From assembly GCF_013363755.1 (NCBI RefSeq), contig NZ_CP054840.1:3527501-3591500 (forward strand): a stretch of DNA of 64,000 nt. The letters run 5' to 3'. Every line of letters starts with the position of its first letter. Positions within the stretch are counted from its first letter, which is position 1. The notes beneath the pieces are model-generated. The model was given only the letters and a program-made list of their open reading frames with translations, was not told where the DNA came from and did not search any database. The position numbers were made by a program, and so were the translations under genes. Shown piece by piece: positions 32,884-41,884 of the stretch. The stretch is from Comamonas antarctica. Lineage in GTDB: Bacteria; Pseudomonadota; Gammaproteobacteria; Burkholderiales; Burkholderiaceae_C.

Positions 32884-33677
32884 AGCTTCGATTGAATACG
32901 CCGCAATGGCTGATGTGCTGGCTGCAAGCAGGCGTTCTGGGCAGTTGCCTGCTGCTGGCCGCGTGCGGCGGCCGGGTGGACCTGATGGGATCGATTGCCG
33001 AGGAGGAGGCCAACGAGGTGCTGGCAGCCCTGATCAAGGCCTCGATCCCGACCGAAAAAGTCCCGGGCAAGGAGGGCATGGTGGGCGTGCGCGTCGCCGC
33101 CGGCGATGTCGGCCGCGCGCTGGAGGTGCTGCGCGACAACGGCCTGCCGCGCGAGCGCTTTGCCGGCATGGGCCAGGTGTTCAAGAAGGAGGGGCTGATC
33201 TCCTCGCCGCTCGAGGAGCGTGCGCGCTACATCTATGCACTGTCGCAGGAACTGTCGAACACGCTGTCGAAGATCGACGGGGTGCTGGCGGCGCGCGTGC
33301 ATGTGGTGCTGCCCGAGCGCGGCACGGCCGGCGAGACCGGCGTGGCATCGACGGCCGCGGTGTTCATCAAGCACCAGGACGGCTACAACCTCGAGATCAT
33401 CCAGCCGCAGATCCGGCGCCTGGTCACCAACAGCATTCCCAGCCTGACCGCCGACCGCGTATCGGTGGTGTTCGTCGCCTCGCAGGCCCGTCCCGGCGCG
33501 GCGCCCAGCACGGCTGCTCAGGCCTCGGTCTGGGGCTTCGCGGTGCCGCCGCAGTCGGCCTCGGGCCTGGCGCTGCTGGTCTGGTCGCTGGCCGGCCTTG
33601 CCGCGCTGTCCCTCGCCGCGCTGGGCTATGGCGGCTGGCGCTATCGCCAACGCTTCCTGGAAGCCGCCGCCCCGTGA
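32880..33677 (+). CDS. sctJ: T3SS inner ring lipoprotein SctJ
   Basis: 265 residues. Signal peptide with lipobox LAAC (Cys29). YscJ/FliF ring modules: EEEANEVLAALIKASIPTEK, EERARYIYALSQELSNTLSK, ARVHVVLPERG. C-terminal transmembrane helix about 225-250. Member of the SctJ-SctD rings. Start overlaps sctI and the stop overlaps the GTG of sctK. Confidence 0.96.
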   Translation: MKLRLNTPQWLMCWLQAGVLGSCLLLAACGGRVDLMGSIAEEEANEVLAALIKASIPTEKVPGKEGMVGVRVAAGDVGRALEVLRDNGLPRERFAGMGQVFKKEGLISSPLEERARYIYALSQELSNTLSKIDGVLAARVHVVLPERGTAGETGVASTAAVFIKHQDGYNLEIIQPQIRRLVTNSIPSLTADRVSVVFVASQARPGAAPSTAAQASVWGFAVPPQSASGLALLVWSLAGLAALSLAALGYGGWRYRQRFLEAAAP

Positions 33678-34351
33678 CCACATCCACACCCGCGCTGTGG
33701 TCGGCACCACTGCTGCGCTTCAACCTGCTGCCCAGCCACAGCCTGCATGCCACCCGCGCGGCCCTGTGGCTGCCCGGCCATGACGCGCCCGCGCTCTGGC
33801 TGCAACGGCCCGCGGTGCAGCGCCACTGGCACCGGCGCTGGTCGCAGCTGCTGCTGGCGCGGCTGCAGCAGGATGCCGAGCCGGTACGCGACCTGGCCCA
33901 CCCGGCCACGCCGCTGGCGCTGGCCAGTCCGGCGCTGCTGCACGGCTGCGCGCGCCATGCGGGACTGGTGCTGCTGGGCAAGCATCTGCGCCAGCGCATC
34001 GCGCGCGCCGAAGTGCGGGCCGCGCAGCAGGCCGTGGGCCGTGCCGCGCTGGACTGGGTCAGCCGCGAGGGCGCCGCGCTGCATCCCGGACTGAACGATC
34101 CCCTGCCCTGGGTGGCCGAGGGCCTGGCCGAGGGCGCCGACCGGCTCGGCGCCGGCCTGCTGGCGCAGGCCTGGAGCGATGCGCCCGCGCCGCTGCGCCG
34201 CCGCGCCGACTGGAAGCTGCCCCTGGACGCCGAATCGCCCGCATCCCGCGATGCCAGCGGCATGACGCCCGTGCAGGCCCGCCAGCTGTGCCTGCAGACC
34301 CTGCTTTTCCTGGAGCCCGAATGGCTTTCCTACTTTCCCGCGATCCACTGA
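33674..34351 (+). CDS. sctK: T3SS cytosolic sorting-platform protein SctK
   Basis: 225 residues; GTG start at 33674 in a GTGA overlap with sctJ. Mostly helical, with FNLLPSHSLHATRAALWLP and AQQAVGRAALDWVSREGAAL, ending [16 protein letters not shown]. SctK proteins are poorly conserved; the assignment uses position between sctJ and sctL and length. Confidence 0.82.
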   Translation: MTTSTPALWSAPLLRFNLLPSHSLHATRAALWLPGHDAPALWLQRPAVQRHWHRRWSQLLLARLQQDAEPVRDLAHPATPLALASPALLHGCARHAGLVLLGKHLRQRIARAEVRAAQQAVGRAALDWVSREGAALHPGLNDPLPWVAEGLAEGADRLGAGLLAQAWSDAPAPLRRRADWKLPLDAESPASRDASGMTPVQARQLCLQTLLFLEPEWLSYFPAIH

Positions 34352-34962
34352 CGCCGCAGCGTACGCTGGCGGCCCGCATGGCGCCCGGCACCCGGGTCGT
34401 GACGGCCGCGCAGATGGCGGCTTGGTCCGAGGCCGAGGGCCTGATCGCCGCCGCCCGCGCGCAGGCCGATGCCATCGTCGAAGAAGCCAGGGCCGCCTAC
34501 CAGCGCGAATGCGAGCGCGGCCATGCCGACGGGCTGGCCGATGCGCAGATGGCGCAGGCCGAGAAGATGATTGAAACCGTGGGCCGCACGGTCGACTACT
34601 TCGCCCAGGTCGAAGCCGACATGGTGGCGCTGGTGATGGGCGCGGTGCGCAAGATCATCGAGAACTACGATGATGCCGAGCGCGTGCTGATCGTGGTCGG
34701 GAACGCGCTGTCGGTGGTGCGCAATCAGAAGCAGATGACGCTGCGCCTGCACCCGCAGCAGGTCGAGGTGGTGCGCGCGCGCGTCAACGACCTGTTGCTG
34801 TCGTATCCGGGCGTGGGCTACCTGGATATCGTGGCCGACGGCCGGCTGGGACTGCACGCCTGCATCCTGGAAAGCGAGATCGGCCTGGTCGAGGCCAGCA
34901 TCGACGGCCAGATCCAGGCGCTGGAGAGAGCCTTCCAGAAAGTGCTGGGCAGCCGCGTATGA
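34321..34962 (+). CDS. sctL: T3SS ATPase stator SctL
   Basis: 213 residues, ATG 34321, overlapping the sctK end by 31 bases. Long N-terminal helix ([20 protein letters not shown]) and a C-terminal domain ([40 protein letters not shown]) typical of YscL/FliH, which binds the SctN ATPase and the SctQ pods. Confidence 0.94.
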   Translation: MAFLLSRDPLTPQRTLAARMAPGTRVVTAAQMAAWSEAEGLIAAARAQADAIVEEARAAYQRECERGHADGLADAQMAQAEKMIETVGRTVDYFAQVEADMVALVMGAVRKIIENYDDAERVLIVVGNALSVVRNQKQMTLRLHPQQVEVVRARVNDLLLSYPGVGYLDIVADGRLGLHACILESEIGLVEASIDGQIQALERAFQKVLGSRV

Positions 34963-36326
34963 GCACCCCGTTCAAGCCCGGCGTGCGCGCGCTGCGCCAG
35001 TTCGACTACATCGCCGAGATGATGCAGCTCGCGCTCGACGACGCGCCGATGCTGCAGATCAAGGGCCGCGTCACCCAGGTGGTCGGCACCATCATCCGCG
35101 CCGTCGTGCCGACGGTCAAGGTCGGCGAGGTCTGCGTGCTGCGCAACCCCGGCGAGGACTTCGAGATGAAGGCCGAGGTCGTGGGCTTTGCGCGCGATGC
35201 CGCGCTGCTCACGCCGATCGGCGACATGTACGGCATCTCGGCCGCCACCGAGGTGATTCCCACCGGCCGCGCGCATCTGGTGCCCGTGGGCTTCGGCCTG
35301 CTGGGCCGGGTGCTCGACGGCCTGGGCCGCCCGCTGGACGAGGCCGAGCGCGGCCCGCTCGAAGCCAGCAAGTTCTACCCGGTGTTCGCCGAGGCGCCCG
35401 ATCCGCTCAAGCGGCGCATCATCAACCAGCCGCTGGAGCTGGGCGTGCGCGCGCTGGACTCGGTGCTGACCTGCGGCGAAGGCCAGCGCATGGGCATCTT
35501 CGCGGCCGCGGGCGGCGGCAAGTCGACGCTGATGGGCATGCTGGTCAAGGGCGCCGACGTCGACGTGACCGTGGTGGCGCTGATCGGCGAGCGCGGGCGC
35601 GAGGTGCGCGAATTCCTCGAGCATGAACTGGGCGAGGAAGGCCGCAAGAAAAGCGTGATCGTCTGCGCCACCAGCGACAAGTCGTCGATGGAGCGTGCCA
35701 AGGCCGCCTATGTCGCCACGGCCATTGCCGAGTACTTCCGCGACCAGGGCAAGAAGGTGCTGTTCCTGATGGATTCGGTCACGCGCTTCGCGCGCGCGCA
35801 GCGCGAGATCGGCCTGGCCGCGGGCGAGCCGCCGACGCGCCGCGGCTACCCGCCCTCGGTGTTCGCCACGCTGCCCAAGCTGATGGAGCGCGTGGGCATG
35901 AACGACAAGGGCTCGATCACCGCGCTCTACACGGTGCTGGTCGAGGGCGACGACATGACCGAACCGATCGCCGATGAGACGCGCTCGATTCTCGACGGCC
36001 ACATCGTGCTGTCGCGCAAGCTCGCCGCCTCCAACCACTATCCGGCCATCGACGTGCTGGCCTCGGCCTCGCGCGTCATGAACGCCGTGGTCACGCCCGA
36101 GCACAAGCGCATGGCGGGACGGCTGCGCGAGCTCATGGCCAAGTACGAGGAAGTCGACCTGCTGGTCAAGATCGGCGAATACAAGCGCGGCGGCGATCCC
36201 ACCACCGACGAGGCCATCGACAAGATCGAAGCCATCCGCGCCTTCTTGCGCCAGCGCACCACCGACCTCTCGCGCCTCGATGAGACGCTGCAGGCCCTGG
36301 AGCAACTGCTCGGAGGCCGGCGATGA
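34959..36326 (+). CDS. sctN: T3SS ATPase SctN
   Basis: 455 residues. Walker [10 protein letters not shown] (~residue 182), Walker [19 protein letters not shown], and the F1-beta-like signature [20 protein letters not shown]. Unfolds substrates and removes chaperones at the base of the machine. ATGA overlap with sctL. Confidence 0.98.
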   Translation: MSTPFKPGVRALRQFDYIAEMMQLALDDAPMLQIKGRVTQVVGTIIRAVVPTVKVGEVCVLRNPGEDFEMKAEVVGFARDAALLTPIGDMYGISAATEVIPTGRAHLVPVGFGLLGRVLDGLGRPLDEAERGPLEASKFYPVFAEAPDPLKRRIINQPLELGVRALDSVLTCGEGQRMGIFAAAGGGKSTLMGMLVKGADVDVTVVALIGERGREVREFLEHELGEEGRKKSVIVCATSDKSSMERAKAAYVATAIAEYFRDQGKKVLFLMDSVTRFARAQREIGLAAGEPPTRRGYPPSVFATLPKLMERVGMNDKGSITALYTVLVEGDDMTEPIADETRSILDGHIVLSRKLAASNHYPAIDVLASASRVMNAVVTPEHKRMAGRLRELMAKYEEVDLLVKIGEYKRGGDPTTDEAIDKIEAIRAFLRQRTTDLSRLDETLQALEQLLGGRR

Positions 36327-36826
36327 AAATGCTGCGCGACCTGCTGGCCATCAAGCGCTTTCGCGAAGGCCAGGCCGAAACCGCCATGCGCCAGCAGCGC
36401 CAGGCCTGGCTCGAGGCGCAGGCCGAGCGCCAGGCAGCCGAGGAGCTGCTGGCCCGGCTGCTGGCCGACGGCGTGCTGGCCGAGCAGCGGCTCTACGAGG
36501 ACCTGTGCTCGCGCCTGGTGCGGCTGCGCGATATCGACAACGTGCATCAGTCCGTGGCCGCGCTGCGCCAGCGCGAGCAGCAGCAGCAGGATGCGCTCGA
36601 AGCCGCGCAGCAGGCGCTCGATACCGCGCAGCAGGCGCTGGACCAGGCGCGCAGGATGCACAAGGAGGCAGCGCGCCAGACCTCCAAGTTCGTCGACCTG
36701 GCAAGCTCGTTCGCGGCGCTGGATGCGCTGGAATCCGAGCGCCGCGAAGACCTGGAAATGGAAGAAGCCGCGAGCGTGGTGCGCGAGCGCGAGGACTGGC
36801 ATGCAGACGACGCAGGACACACCTGA
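36323..36826 (+). CDS. sctO: T3SS stalk protein SctO
   Basis: 167 residues of almost continuous coiled coil ([20 protein letters not shown], then [20 protein letters not shown]), the YscO/FliJ type that sits in the SctN hexamer. Overlaps sctN by 4 bases. Confidence 0.9.
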   Translation: MKMLRDLLAIKRFREGQAETAMRQQRQAWLEAQAERQAAEELLARLLADGVLAEQRLYEDLCSRLVRLRDIDNVHQSVAALRQREQQQQDALEAAQQALDTAQQALDQARRMHKEAARQTSKFVDLASSFAALDALESERREDLEMEEAASVVREREDWHADDAGHT

Positions 36827-37440
36827 TGCGCACTGACCGACCCATCCATCTCGACGTGGGCGTGCCCTCGGGCAATACCTTCGACGCCCAGCCCGACACC
36901 GCCGGCCATGCCGACAGCCGCAGCGAGCAGCAGCTGGCCGACCAGGGCCGGGCCTTGCGCGAACTGCTGTCGCAGCAGCGCGGTGCGGCCAGCGCCGCGC
37001 CGGCCGATAGCCCGCCTGCCAGCGCCAATCCCGCGGGCACTACCAGCAACCCGTTTGCGCTGTTCGGCCCGGCAGCGTCCGCGGCCGATGCGAAACCCGC
37101 GTCCCCCGTACCGGACGCGCCGCCGGCAGCACTCGAACAGGCGCTCGATCGCATGGCCCGGCGCCTGCTGGTCGGCGACGGCAGCAACGGCCGGCGCGGC
37201 GTGCAGATCCAGCTGGACTCGGCCGAACTGCCGGGCGTGGTCGTCGACATCTTCGAGGAGGCTGGACGGCTGCTGACGCGCTTCACCTGCAGCCAGGAAA
37301 GCGCGCGCGAGCGCCTGTGTGCCGGCGCCCGCTGGTTTGCCGACCAGTTGGCCGGGCGCCTGCAGCGCGATGTGCGCGTGCAGGTGCAGACCGACGACCC
37401 GGAAGATCCCTGCCTGCTGCAGGTCGATGCCGACCATTGA
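36826..37440 (+). CDS. sctP: T3SS needle-length/substrate-switch protein SctP
   Basis: 204 residues, ATG 36826 in a TGATG overlap. Disordered Ser/Ala/Pro-rich N-terminal half (~20-100), then a C-terminal domain (VQIQLDSAELPGVVVDIFEE, ERLCAGARWFADQLAGRLQR) placed like the T3S4 domain. Short for the family: the ruler segment is under 100 residues, which predicts a short needle, or length set otherwise. Confidence 0.8.
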   Translation: MRTDRPIHLDVGVPSGNTFDAQPDTAGHADSRSEQQLADQGRALRELLSQQRGAASAAPADSPPASANPAGTTSNPFALFGPAASAADAKPASPVPDAPPAALEQALDRMARRLLVGDGSNGRRGVQIQLDSAELPGVVVDIFEEAGRLLTRFTCSQESARERLCAGARWFADQLAGRLQRDVRVQVQTDDPEDPCLLQVDADH

Positions 37441-37460
37441 ATTCTCTGCCCTACCTTCCG

Positions 37461-38591
37461 ATGTCCTCCTCTCCTGCCTCCCCTTCCCCCTGGGCCCCGC
37501 TCGCGCTGTCGCGCAACGAGGCGCAGGCATACACCGCGCTGGCCCAGCGCGCGCTGGCCTTGCCGCTGCACTGCGCCGGCGGCGACTGGCAGGGGCGCCT
37601 GCACCCGGTCATCGCGCCGGCTTGGCCCGCTGCGGCCCCCGGCGACACCTTTGCCAGCATCGAATGGGCGGGCGCGCTGCTGCAGCTGCAGCTGCCCGCG
37701 GCGGCGGCGCAGCAATTGCTGTCGGCGCTGCTCGATGGCGCGGCCCTGCCGGAAATGCCCGCCGACATGCAGGCCGCGACGTTCGAAGCCGCACTGGGCG
37801 AGCTGCTCGCACGGCTCGAAGCACTGGGGCGCGGCGCGCCGCGCATCGTCGCCACCACCATCGGCCAGGCGCCCGCGGCACTGCCGCATGCGTTCGCCTG
37901 GCGGCTCGATGCCGCGACCGGAATGCAGGCCCTGGCCGGCATGCTGCGCACCGACGGCCTGGGCCTGCTGCTGCTGGCCGGACTGGTGGCAGGCCTGCCT
38001 GCACAGGACGGCGCGCTGGCCAGCGACGCCCTCCAGGTGCAGCTGCACCTCGACATCGGTTACGCCCGCCTCGAAGCGCGCGAACTCCAGCAGCTCGCGC
38101 CCGGCGACGTGCTGCTCATGGAACGCAGCTTCCTGGCGGGCGAACGCGTGCTGTGGCTGCAGGCCCCGGGTGCCGGCGGACTGCATGTGCAGCTGCCGCC
38201 GCCGGACGCCGCACCCCATGCCCCTTTCCTCACCGTCGTCCAATCCTGGACCCATGCCATGCCCGACCTCGACACTCCGCTGCAAGACGCTGCAGACCTG
38301 CTTGCCATCCCGGTGCGCCTGTCCTTCGACCTGGGCGAGATCACGCTGACGCTGGCCGAACTGCGCGCGCTCCAGCCCGGCCAGGCCATCCGCCTGGGCC
38401 ATCCCGTGGCCGGCGCGGTGCGCATCCGAGCCAACGGCGCGCTGGTCGGCGAAGGCGAGCTGGTGGAAATCGACGGCCACCTGGGCGTGGCGCTGCGCCG
38501 GCTCGCGCCCCCAAGCCGCGGCCCCGCGGATGGCCGCCCCGCCGATGGCCGCCCCGCGGATGAGCCCGCCGAGGCGGCGGAAGAAGAATGA
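37461..38591 (+). CDS. sctQ: T3SS C-ring/pod protein SctQ
   Basis: 376 residues from ATG 37461. The C-terminal SpoA domains (DLGEITLTLAELRALQPGQA, then VRIRANGALVGEGELVEIDG) are typical of YscQ/FliN. An acidic tail carries three GRPAD-type repeats (38521-38565). Many sctQ genes have an internal start yielding a short C-terminal form; I did not pin one down here. Stop overlaps sctR by 4 bases. Confidence 0.92.
   Translation: MSSSPASPSPWAPLALSRNEAQAYTALAQRALALPLHCAGGDWQGRLHPVIAPAWPAAAPGDTFASIEWAGALLQLQLPAAAAQQLLSALLDGAALPEMPADMQAATFEAALGELLARLEALGRGAPRIVATTIGQAPAALPHAFAWRLDAATGMQALAGMLRTDGLGLLLLAGLVAGLPAQDGALASDALQVQLHLDIGYARLEARELQQLAPGDVLLMERSFLAGERVLWLQAPGAGGLHVQLPPPDAAPHAPFLTVVQSWTHAMPDLDTPLQDAADLLAIPVRLSFDLGEITLTLAELRALQPGQAIRLGHPVAGAVRIRANGALVGEGELVEIDGHLGVALRRLAPPSRGPADGRPADGRPADEPAEAAEEE
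38521..38565 (+). repeat. 15-base tandem repeat at the 3' end of sctQ
   Basis: Three copies of GCCCCGCGGATGGCC (38521, 38536, 38551; the middle and last copies have one or two changes) encode Gly-Arg-Pro-Ala-Asp units in the SctQ tail. Confidence 0.75.
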
Positions 38592-39235
38592 CCAGCTTCG
38601 ATCCGATCACGCTGGCCGTCGTACTGGCGCTGATGGCGCTGATGCCGACGCTGGTGGTGGTCACGACCTCATTCCTCAAGATCGCCGTGGTGATGTCCCT
38701 GCTGCGCAACGCGCTGGGCGTGCAGCAGATGCCGCCCAATCTGGCGCTGTACGGCATGGCGCTGATCCTGTCGGTCTATGTGATGGCACCGGTCGGCATG
38801 CACATGTTCGACCGCGTCACGGCCCAGCCCGACGCGCTCAAGAGCATTCCCGCCCTGGTGGGCGGGGTGCGCGACGGCGCCGAGCCGCTGCGTGAATTCA
38901 TGCTCAAGAACAGCCGTACCGAGCAGCGCGATTTCTTCGTGCGCACGGCGCAGCGCATGTGGGGCCCGCGCCTGTCCGAAGGCATGAGCGAGCGCGACTT
39001 CATCGTGCTGATGCCGGCGTTCGTGGTCTCCGAGCTCACGGCGGCGTTTCAGATCGGCTTTCTCATCTACCTGCCCTTCGTCGTCATCGACCTGATCGTC
39101 TCCAACATCCTGCTGGCCATGGGGATGATGATGGTCTCGCCGGTCACGATCTCGCTGCCGCTCAAGCTGTTCCTGTTCGTGATGGTCGACGGCTGGTCGC
39201 GCCTGATCCAGGGGCTGGTGCTGACCTATGCCTGA
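38588..39235 (+). CDS. sctR: T3SS export apparatus protein SctR
   Basis: 215 residues, FliP family: PTLVVVTTSFLKIAVVMSLL, ALGVQQMPPNLALYGMALIL, and LPFVVIDLIVSNILLAMGMM followed by SPVTISLPLKLFLFV. Four helices. Core of the export gate with SctS and SctT. A 65-base gap follows before sctS. Confidence 0.97.
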   Translation: MTSFDPITLAVVLALMALMPTLVVVTTSFLKIAVVMSLLRNALGVQQMPPNLALYGMALILSVYVMAPVGMHMFDRVTAQPDALKSIPALVGGVRDGAEPLREFMLKNSRTEQRDFFVRTAQRMWGPRLSEGMSERDFIVLMPAFVVSELTAAFQIGFLIYLPFVVIDLIVSNILLAMGMMMVSPVTISLPLKLFLFVMVDGWSRLIQGLVLTYA

Positions 39236-39300
39236 TGCCGCTCGCCCCGAGCCTGCGCAAGCGTGCGCGCGATCCAGAACCTAGCCGTAAAGGACCCCTG

Positions 39301-39570
39301 ATGCAAACCGTCGATGTTGTCTCCTACTTCACGCAGGCGCTGTACCTGGTGCTCTGGCTGTCGCTGCCGCCGATCATCGTCGGCTCCGTCGTCGGCACGC
39401 TGTTCTCGCTGTTCCAGGCGCTGACCCAGATCCAGGAGCAGACGCTGTCCTTCGGCATCAAGCTGGTTGCCGTGTCCCTGACGATCCTGCTCACGGCGCG
39501 CTGGATCGGCGGCGAGATGTTCAATTTCACCGTGCAGATCTTCGACGCACTGCCGGCGCTGGGCCACTGA
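39301..39570 (+). CDS. sctS: T3SS export apparatus protein SctS
   Basis: 89 residues, two helices, FliQ family: LYLVLWLSLPPIIVGSVVGT, LFQALTQIQEQTLSFGIKL. ATG 39301 preceded by AAAGGA. Confidence 0.97.
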   Translation: MQTVDVVSYFTQALYLVLWLSLPPIIVGSVVGTLFSLFQALTQIQEQTLSFGIKLVAVSLTILLTARWIGGEMFNFTVQIFDALPALGH

Positions 39571-39590
39571 ACGGCGCGCAAGGGAACCCC

Positions 39591-40400
39591 ATGGAGCTGC
39601 CGGTTACCTATGAGCAGGCCACGTCTTTCATCAAGGCACTGGCCCTCACCCAACCGCGAATGCTCGCCATGTTCATTGCCCTGCCGCTGTTCAACGCCCA
39701 GCTCATTCCCGGAATGCTGCGCTTTGCCGTGGCAGGCGCTCTGGGGCTGGTGATGGTGCCGGCGCTGGCCCCCATGGTCACGGCTGCGGCCCTCGACCTG
39801 TCGCCGGCCGCGCTGGTGCTGCTGATGGTCAAGGAGGCTTTCATCGGCTTCGTGATCGGCTACCTCGCGGCCATTCCATTCTGGATTTTCGAAGCCGTCG
39901 GATTTCTCGTCGACAACCAGCGCGGCGCGAGCATCGCCGCCACGCTCAATCCGCTGACAGGCAATGATTCATCGCCGCTGGGCATCCTGTTCAACCAGGC
40001 CTTCATTGTCTTTTTCCTGATCAGCGGCGGCTTCTCGCTGCTGCTGGGCACGCTCTACGACAGCTTCGCGCTATGGAGCGTGCTGCAATGGCGGCCCGAG
40101 CTGCAGCCCGAGTCCGTGCCGCTGCTGCTGGGACAGCTCGACCGCCTGGTGCGCATGGCGCTGCTGCTGGCCGCGCCGGCGCTGGTGGCGATGTTCCTGG
40201 CCGAGTTCGGCCTGGCGCTGGTGAGCCGCTTTGCACCGCAGCTGCAGGTGTTCTTCATGGCCATGCCGATCAAGAGCGCGCTGGCCATGCTGGTGCTGAT
40301 GCTCTATGCGGCGTCGCTGTTCGAGTACGGCGCCGAGCATGTGCTGTCCGTGGGGCAGATCCTGCCGTGGCTGCGCAGCCAGTGGGGGCCCGGCGGATGA
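39591..40400 (+). CDS. sctT: T3SS export apparatus protein SctT
   Basis: 269 residues, FliR/YscT family with about six helices: KEAFIGFVIGYLAAIPFWIF, AVGFLVDNQRGASIAATLNP, NQAFIVFFLISGGFSLLLGT. SctR5-SctS4-SctT1 build the inner core. Overlaps sctU by 4 bases. Confidence 0.97.
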   Translation: MELPVTYEQATSFIKALALTQPRMLAMFIALPLFNAQLIPGMLRFAVAGALGLVMVPALAPMVTAAALDLSPAALVLLMVKEAFIGFVIGYLAAIPFWIFEAVGFLVDNQRGASIAATLNPLTGNDSSPLGILFNQAFIVFFLISGGFSLLLGTLYDSFALWSVLQWRPELQPESVPLLLGQLDRLVRMALLLAAPALVAMFLAEFGLALVSRFAPQLQVFFMAMPIKSALAMLVLMLYAASLFEYGAEHVLSVGQILPWLRSQWGPGG

Positions 40401-41443
40401 GCGAAAAGACCGAACAGCCGACTTCCAAGCGCTTGCGCGACTCGCGCAAGAAGGGCGATGTGGCCTACAGCAAGGACTTCACCCAGACGCTGCTGATCCT
40501 GGCGATCTTTGGCTACCTGCTCGGCAACAGCGGCCGGATCGTCGAGAGCCTGGCACAGATGATCCTGCTGCCCGGCACGCTGCTGCGGCTGGAATTCCAT
40601 GACGCGGCCAACACCCTGGTGACCGAAGTGCTGAGCACCGCCGCCTGGACCGTGCTGCCCTTCCTGGGCATCGTGCTGGGCGTGGGCATCTTCGCCGATG
40701 CCATGCAGGTCGGCCTGCTGTTCGCGTTCGAGAAGCTCAAGCCTTCGGGCAAGAAGCTCAATGTGCTGGCCAACGCCAAGAACATGTTCTCGAAGAAGAA
40801 CCTGGTGGAGTTCCTCAAGTCCTTCCTGAAGATCGCCATCCTGTCGAGCCTGCTGGCCACGCTGATCCGCGACGCCATGCCGATCCTGACCAGCATTCCC
40901 CAGGCCGGCCTGCCCGGGCTCGGGCAGGTCATCGCCACGCTGCTCAAGACCATGCTGATCCACATCGGCCTGGCCTACAGCGTGATCGCGCTGGCCGACT
41001 TTGTCTGGCAGCGCTTCAACTACCGCAAGGGACTGATGATGTCCAAGGACGAGGTCAAGCAGGAGTACAAGCAGATGGAGGGCGACCCACACATCAAGCA
41101 CCAGCGCAAGCAGCTGCACCAGGAGATGCAGCAGCAGGGGGCGGTGCAGAGCGCGCGCAGCGCCACCGTGGTGGTGACCAACCCGACCCATCTGGCCGTG
41201 GCCCTGCGTTACGACGAAGACGAAACACCGCTGCCGCTGATCCTGGCCATGGGCGAAGGCGCGCTGGCCCAGCGCATGAAGGAGGCGGCACGCGAGGCCG
41301 GCGTGCCGGTCATGCAGAACATCCCGCTGGCCCGGGCGCTCACGGCCCAGGGCGAAGCCGGCCAATTCATTCCCTCCGAACTGGTCGAGCCCGTGGCCGA
41401 AGTGCTTCGGTTGCTGCAGCAGTTCGACCCTCCCCAGCCCTGA
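40397..41443 (+). CDS. sctU: T3SS switch protein SctU
   Basis: 348 residues, ATG 40397. Begins MSEKTEQPTSKRLRDSRKKG, four helices (~30-215), and an autocleavage motif NPTH at 262-265 inside VVVTNPTHLAVALRY. The motif is intact, so self-cleavage and substrate switching should work. FlhB family. Confidence 0.98.
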   Translation: MSEKTEQPTSKRLRDSRKKGDVAYSKDFTQTLLILAIFGYLLGNSGRIVESLAQMILLPGTLLRLEFHDAANTLVTEVLSTAAWTVLPFLGIVLGVGIFADAMQVGLLFAFEKLKPSGKKLNVLANAKNMFSKKNLVEFLKSFLKIAILSSLLATLIRDAMPILTSIPQAGLPGLGQVIATLLKTMLIHIGLAYSVIALADFVWQRFNYRKGLMMSKDEVKQEYKQMEGDPHIKHQRKQLHQEMQQQGAVQSARSATVVVTNPTHLAVALRYDEDETPLPLILAMGEGALAQRMKEAAREAGVPVMQNIPLARALTAQGEAGQFIPSELVEPVAEVLRLLQQFDPPQP

Positions 41444-41455
41444 AGGCCCTGCCCC

Positions 41456-41857
41456 ATGCCCGCCCCCCACTCCGCGGCCACCGCCGCCCTGCTTGGCCGC
41501 TTTGCGGACCAGTACGACATTCCCATGGCGCCCGATACCGGCACGCTGCAGATGCTGGTCGACGACCAGTACGCGCTGCGGCTGCGCGCGCTGCCCGGCG
41601 AGGGCATCATGCTCAGCGCCAAGCTCAAGCCGCTGCCGCTGCCGGGCCCGGTCCGAGACGAGCTGCTGCTGGCCTTTGCGCGGCTGGCCTGCGGCACCAT
41701 GAAGGAGCAGCCCACCACCTGCAGCGTCGACTCCCGCGAACGCGCGATCTGGCTGCAGCTGTGCGCAACGGCCCGCTCGGTGCATGACATCGACGAGGCC
41801 GTGGGCCGATTCGTCAACTCGCTGGCGTTCTGGTCCAAAGCCAGCCGGTCCCTCTGA
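41456..41857 (+). CDS. T3SS chaperone-like protein (CesT/BscW-type)
   Basis: 133 residues. Alpha/beta pattern with LLGRFADQYDIPMAPDTGTL, ALRLRALPGEGIMLSAKLKP and RDELLLAFARLACGTM resembles class I chaperones. Position between sctU and sctC matches bscW in Bordetella. Its client, perhaps SctC or an effector, is not shown. Confidence 0.65.
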   Translation: MPAPHSAATAALLGRFADQYDIPMAPDTGTLQMLVDDQYALRLRALPGEGIMLSAKLKPLPLPGPVRDELLLAFARLACGTMKEQPTTCSVDSRERAIWLQLCATARSVHDIDEAVGRFVNSLAFWSKASRSL

Positions 41858-41884
41858 ATGCGGCCTTCCTGGAGTTCCCTGCCT

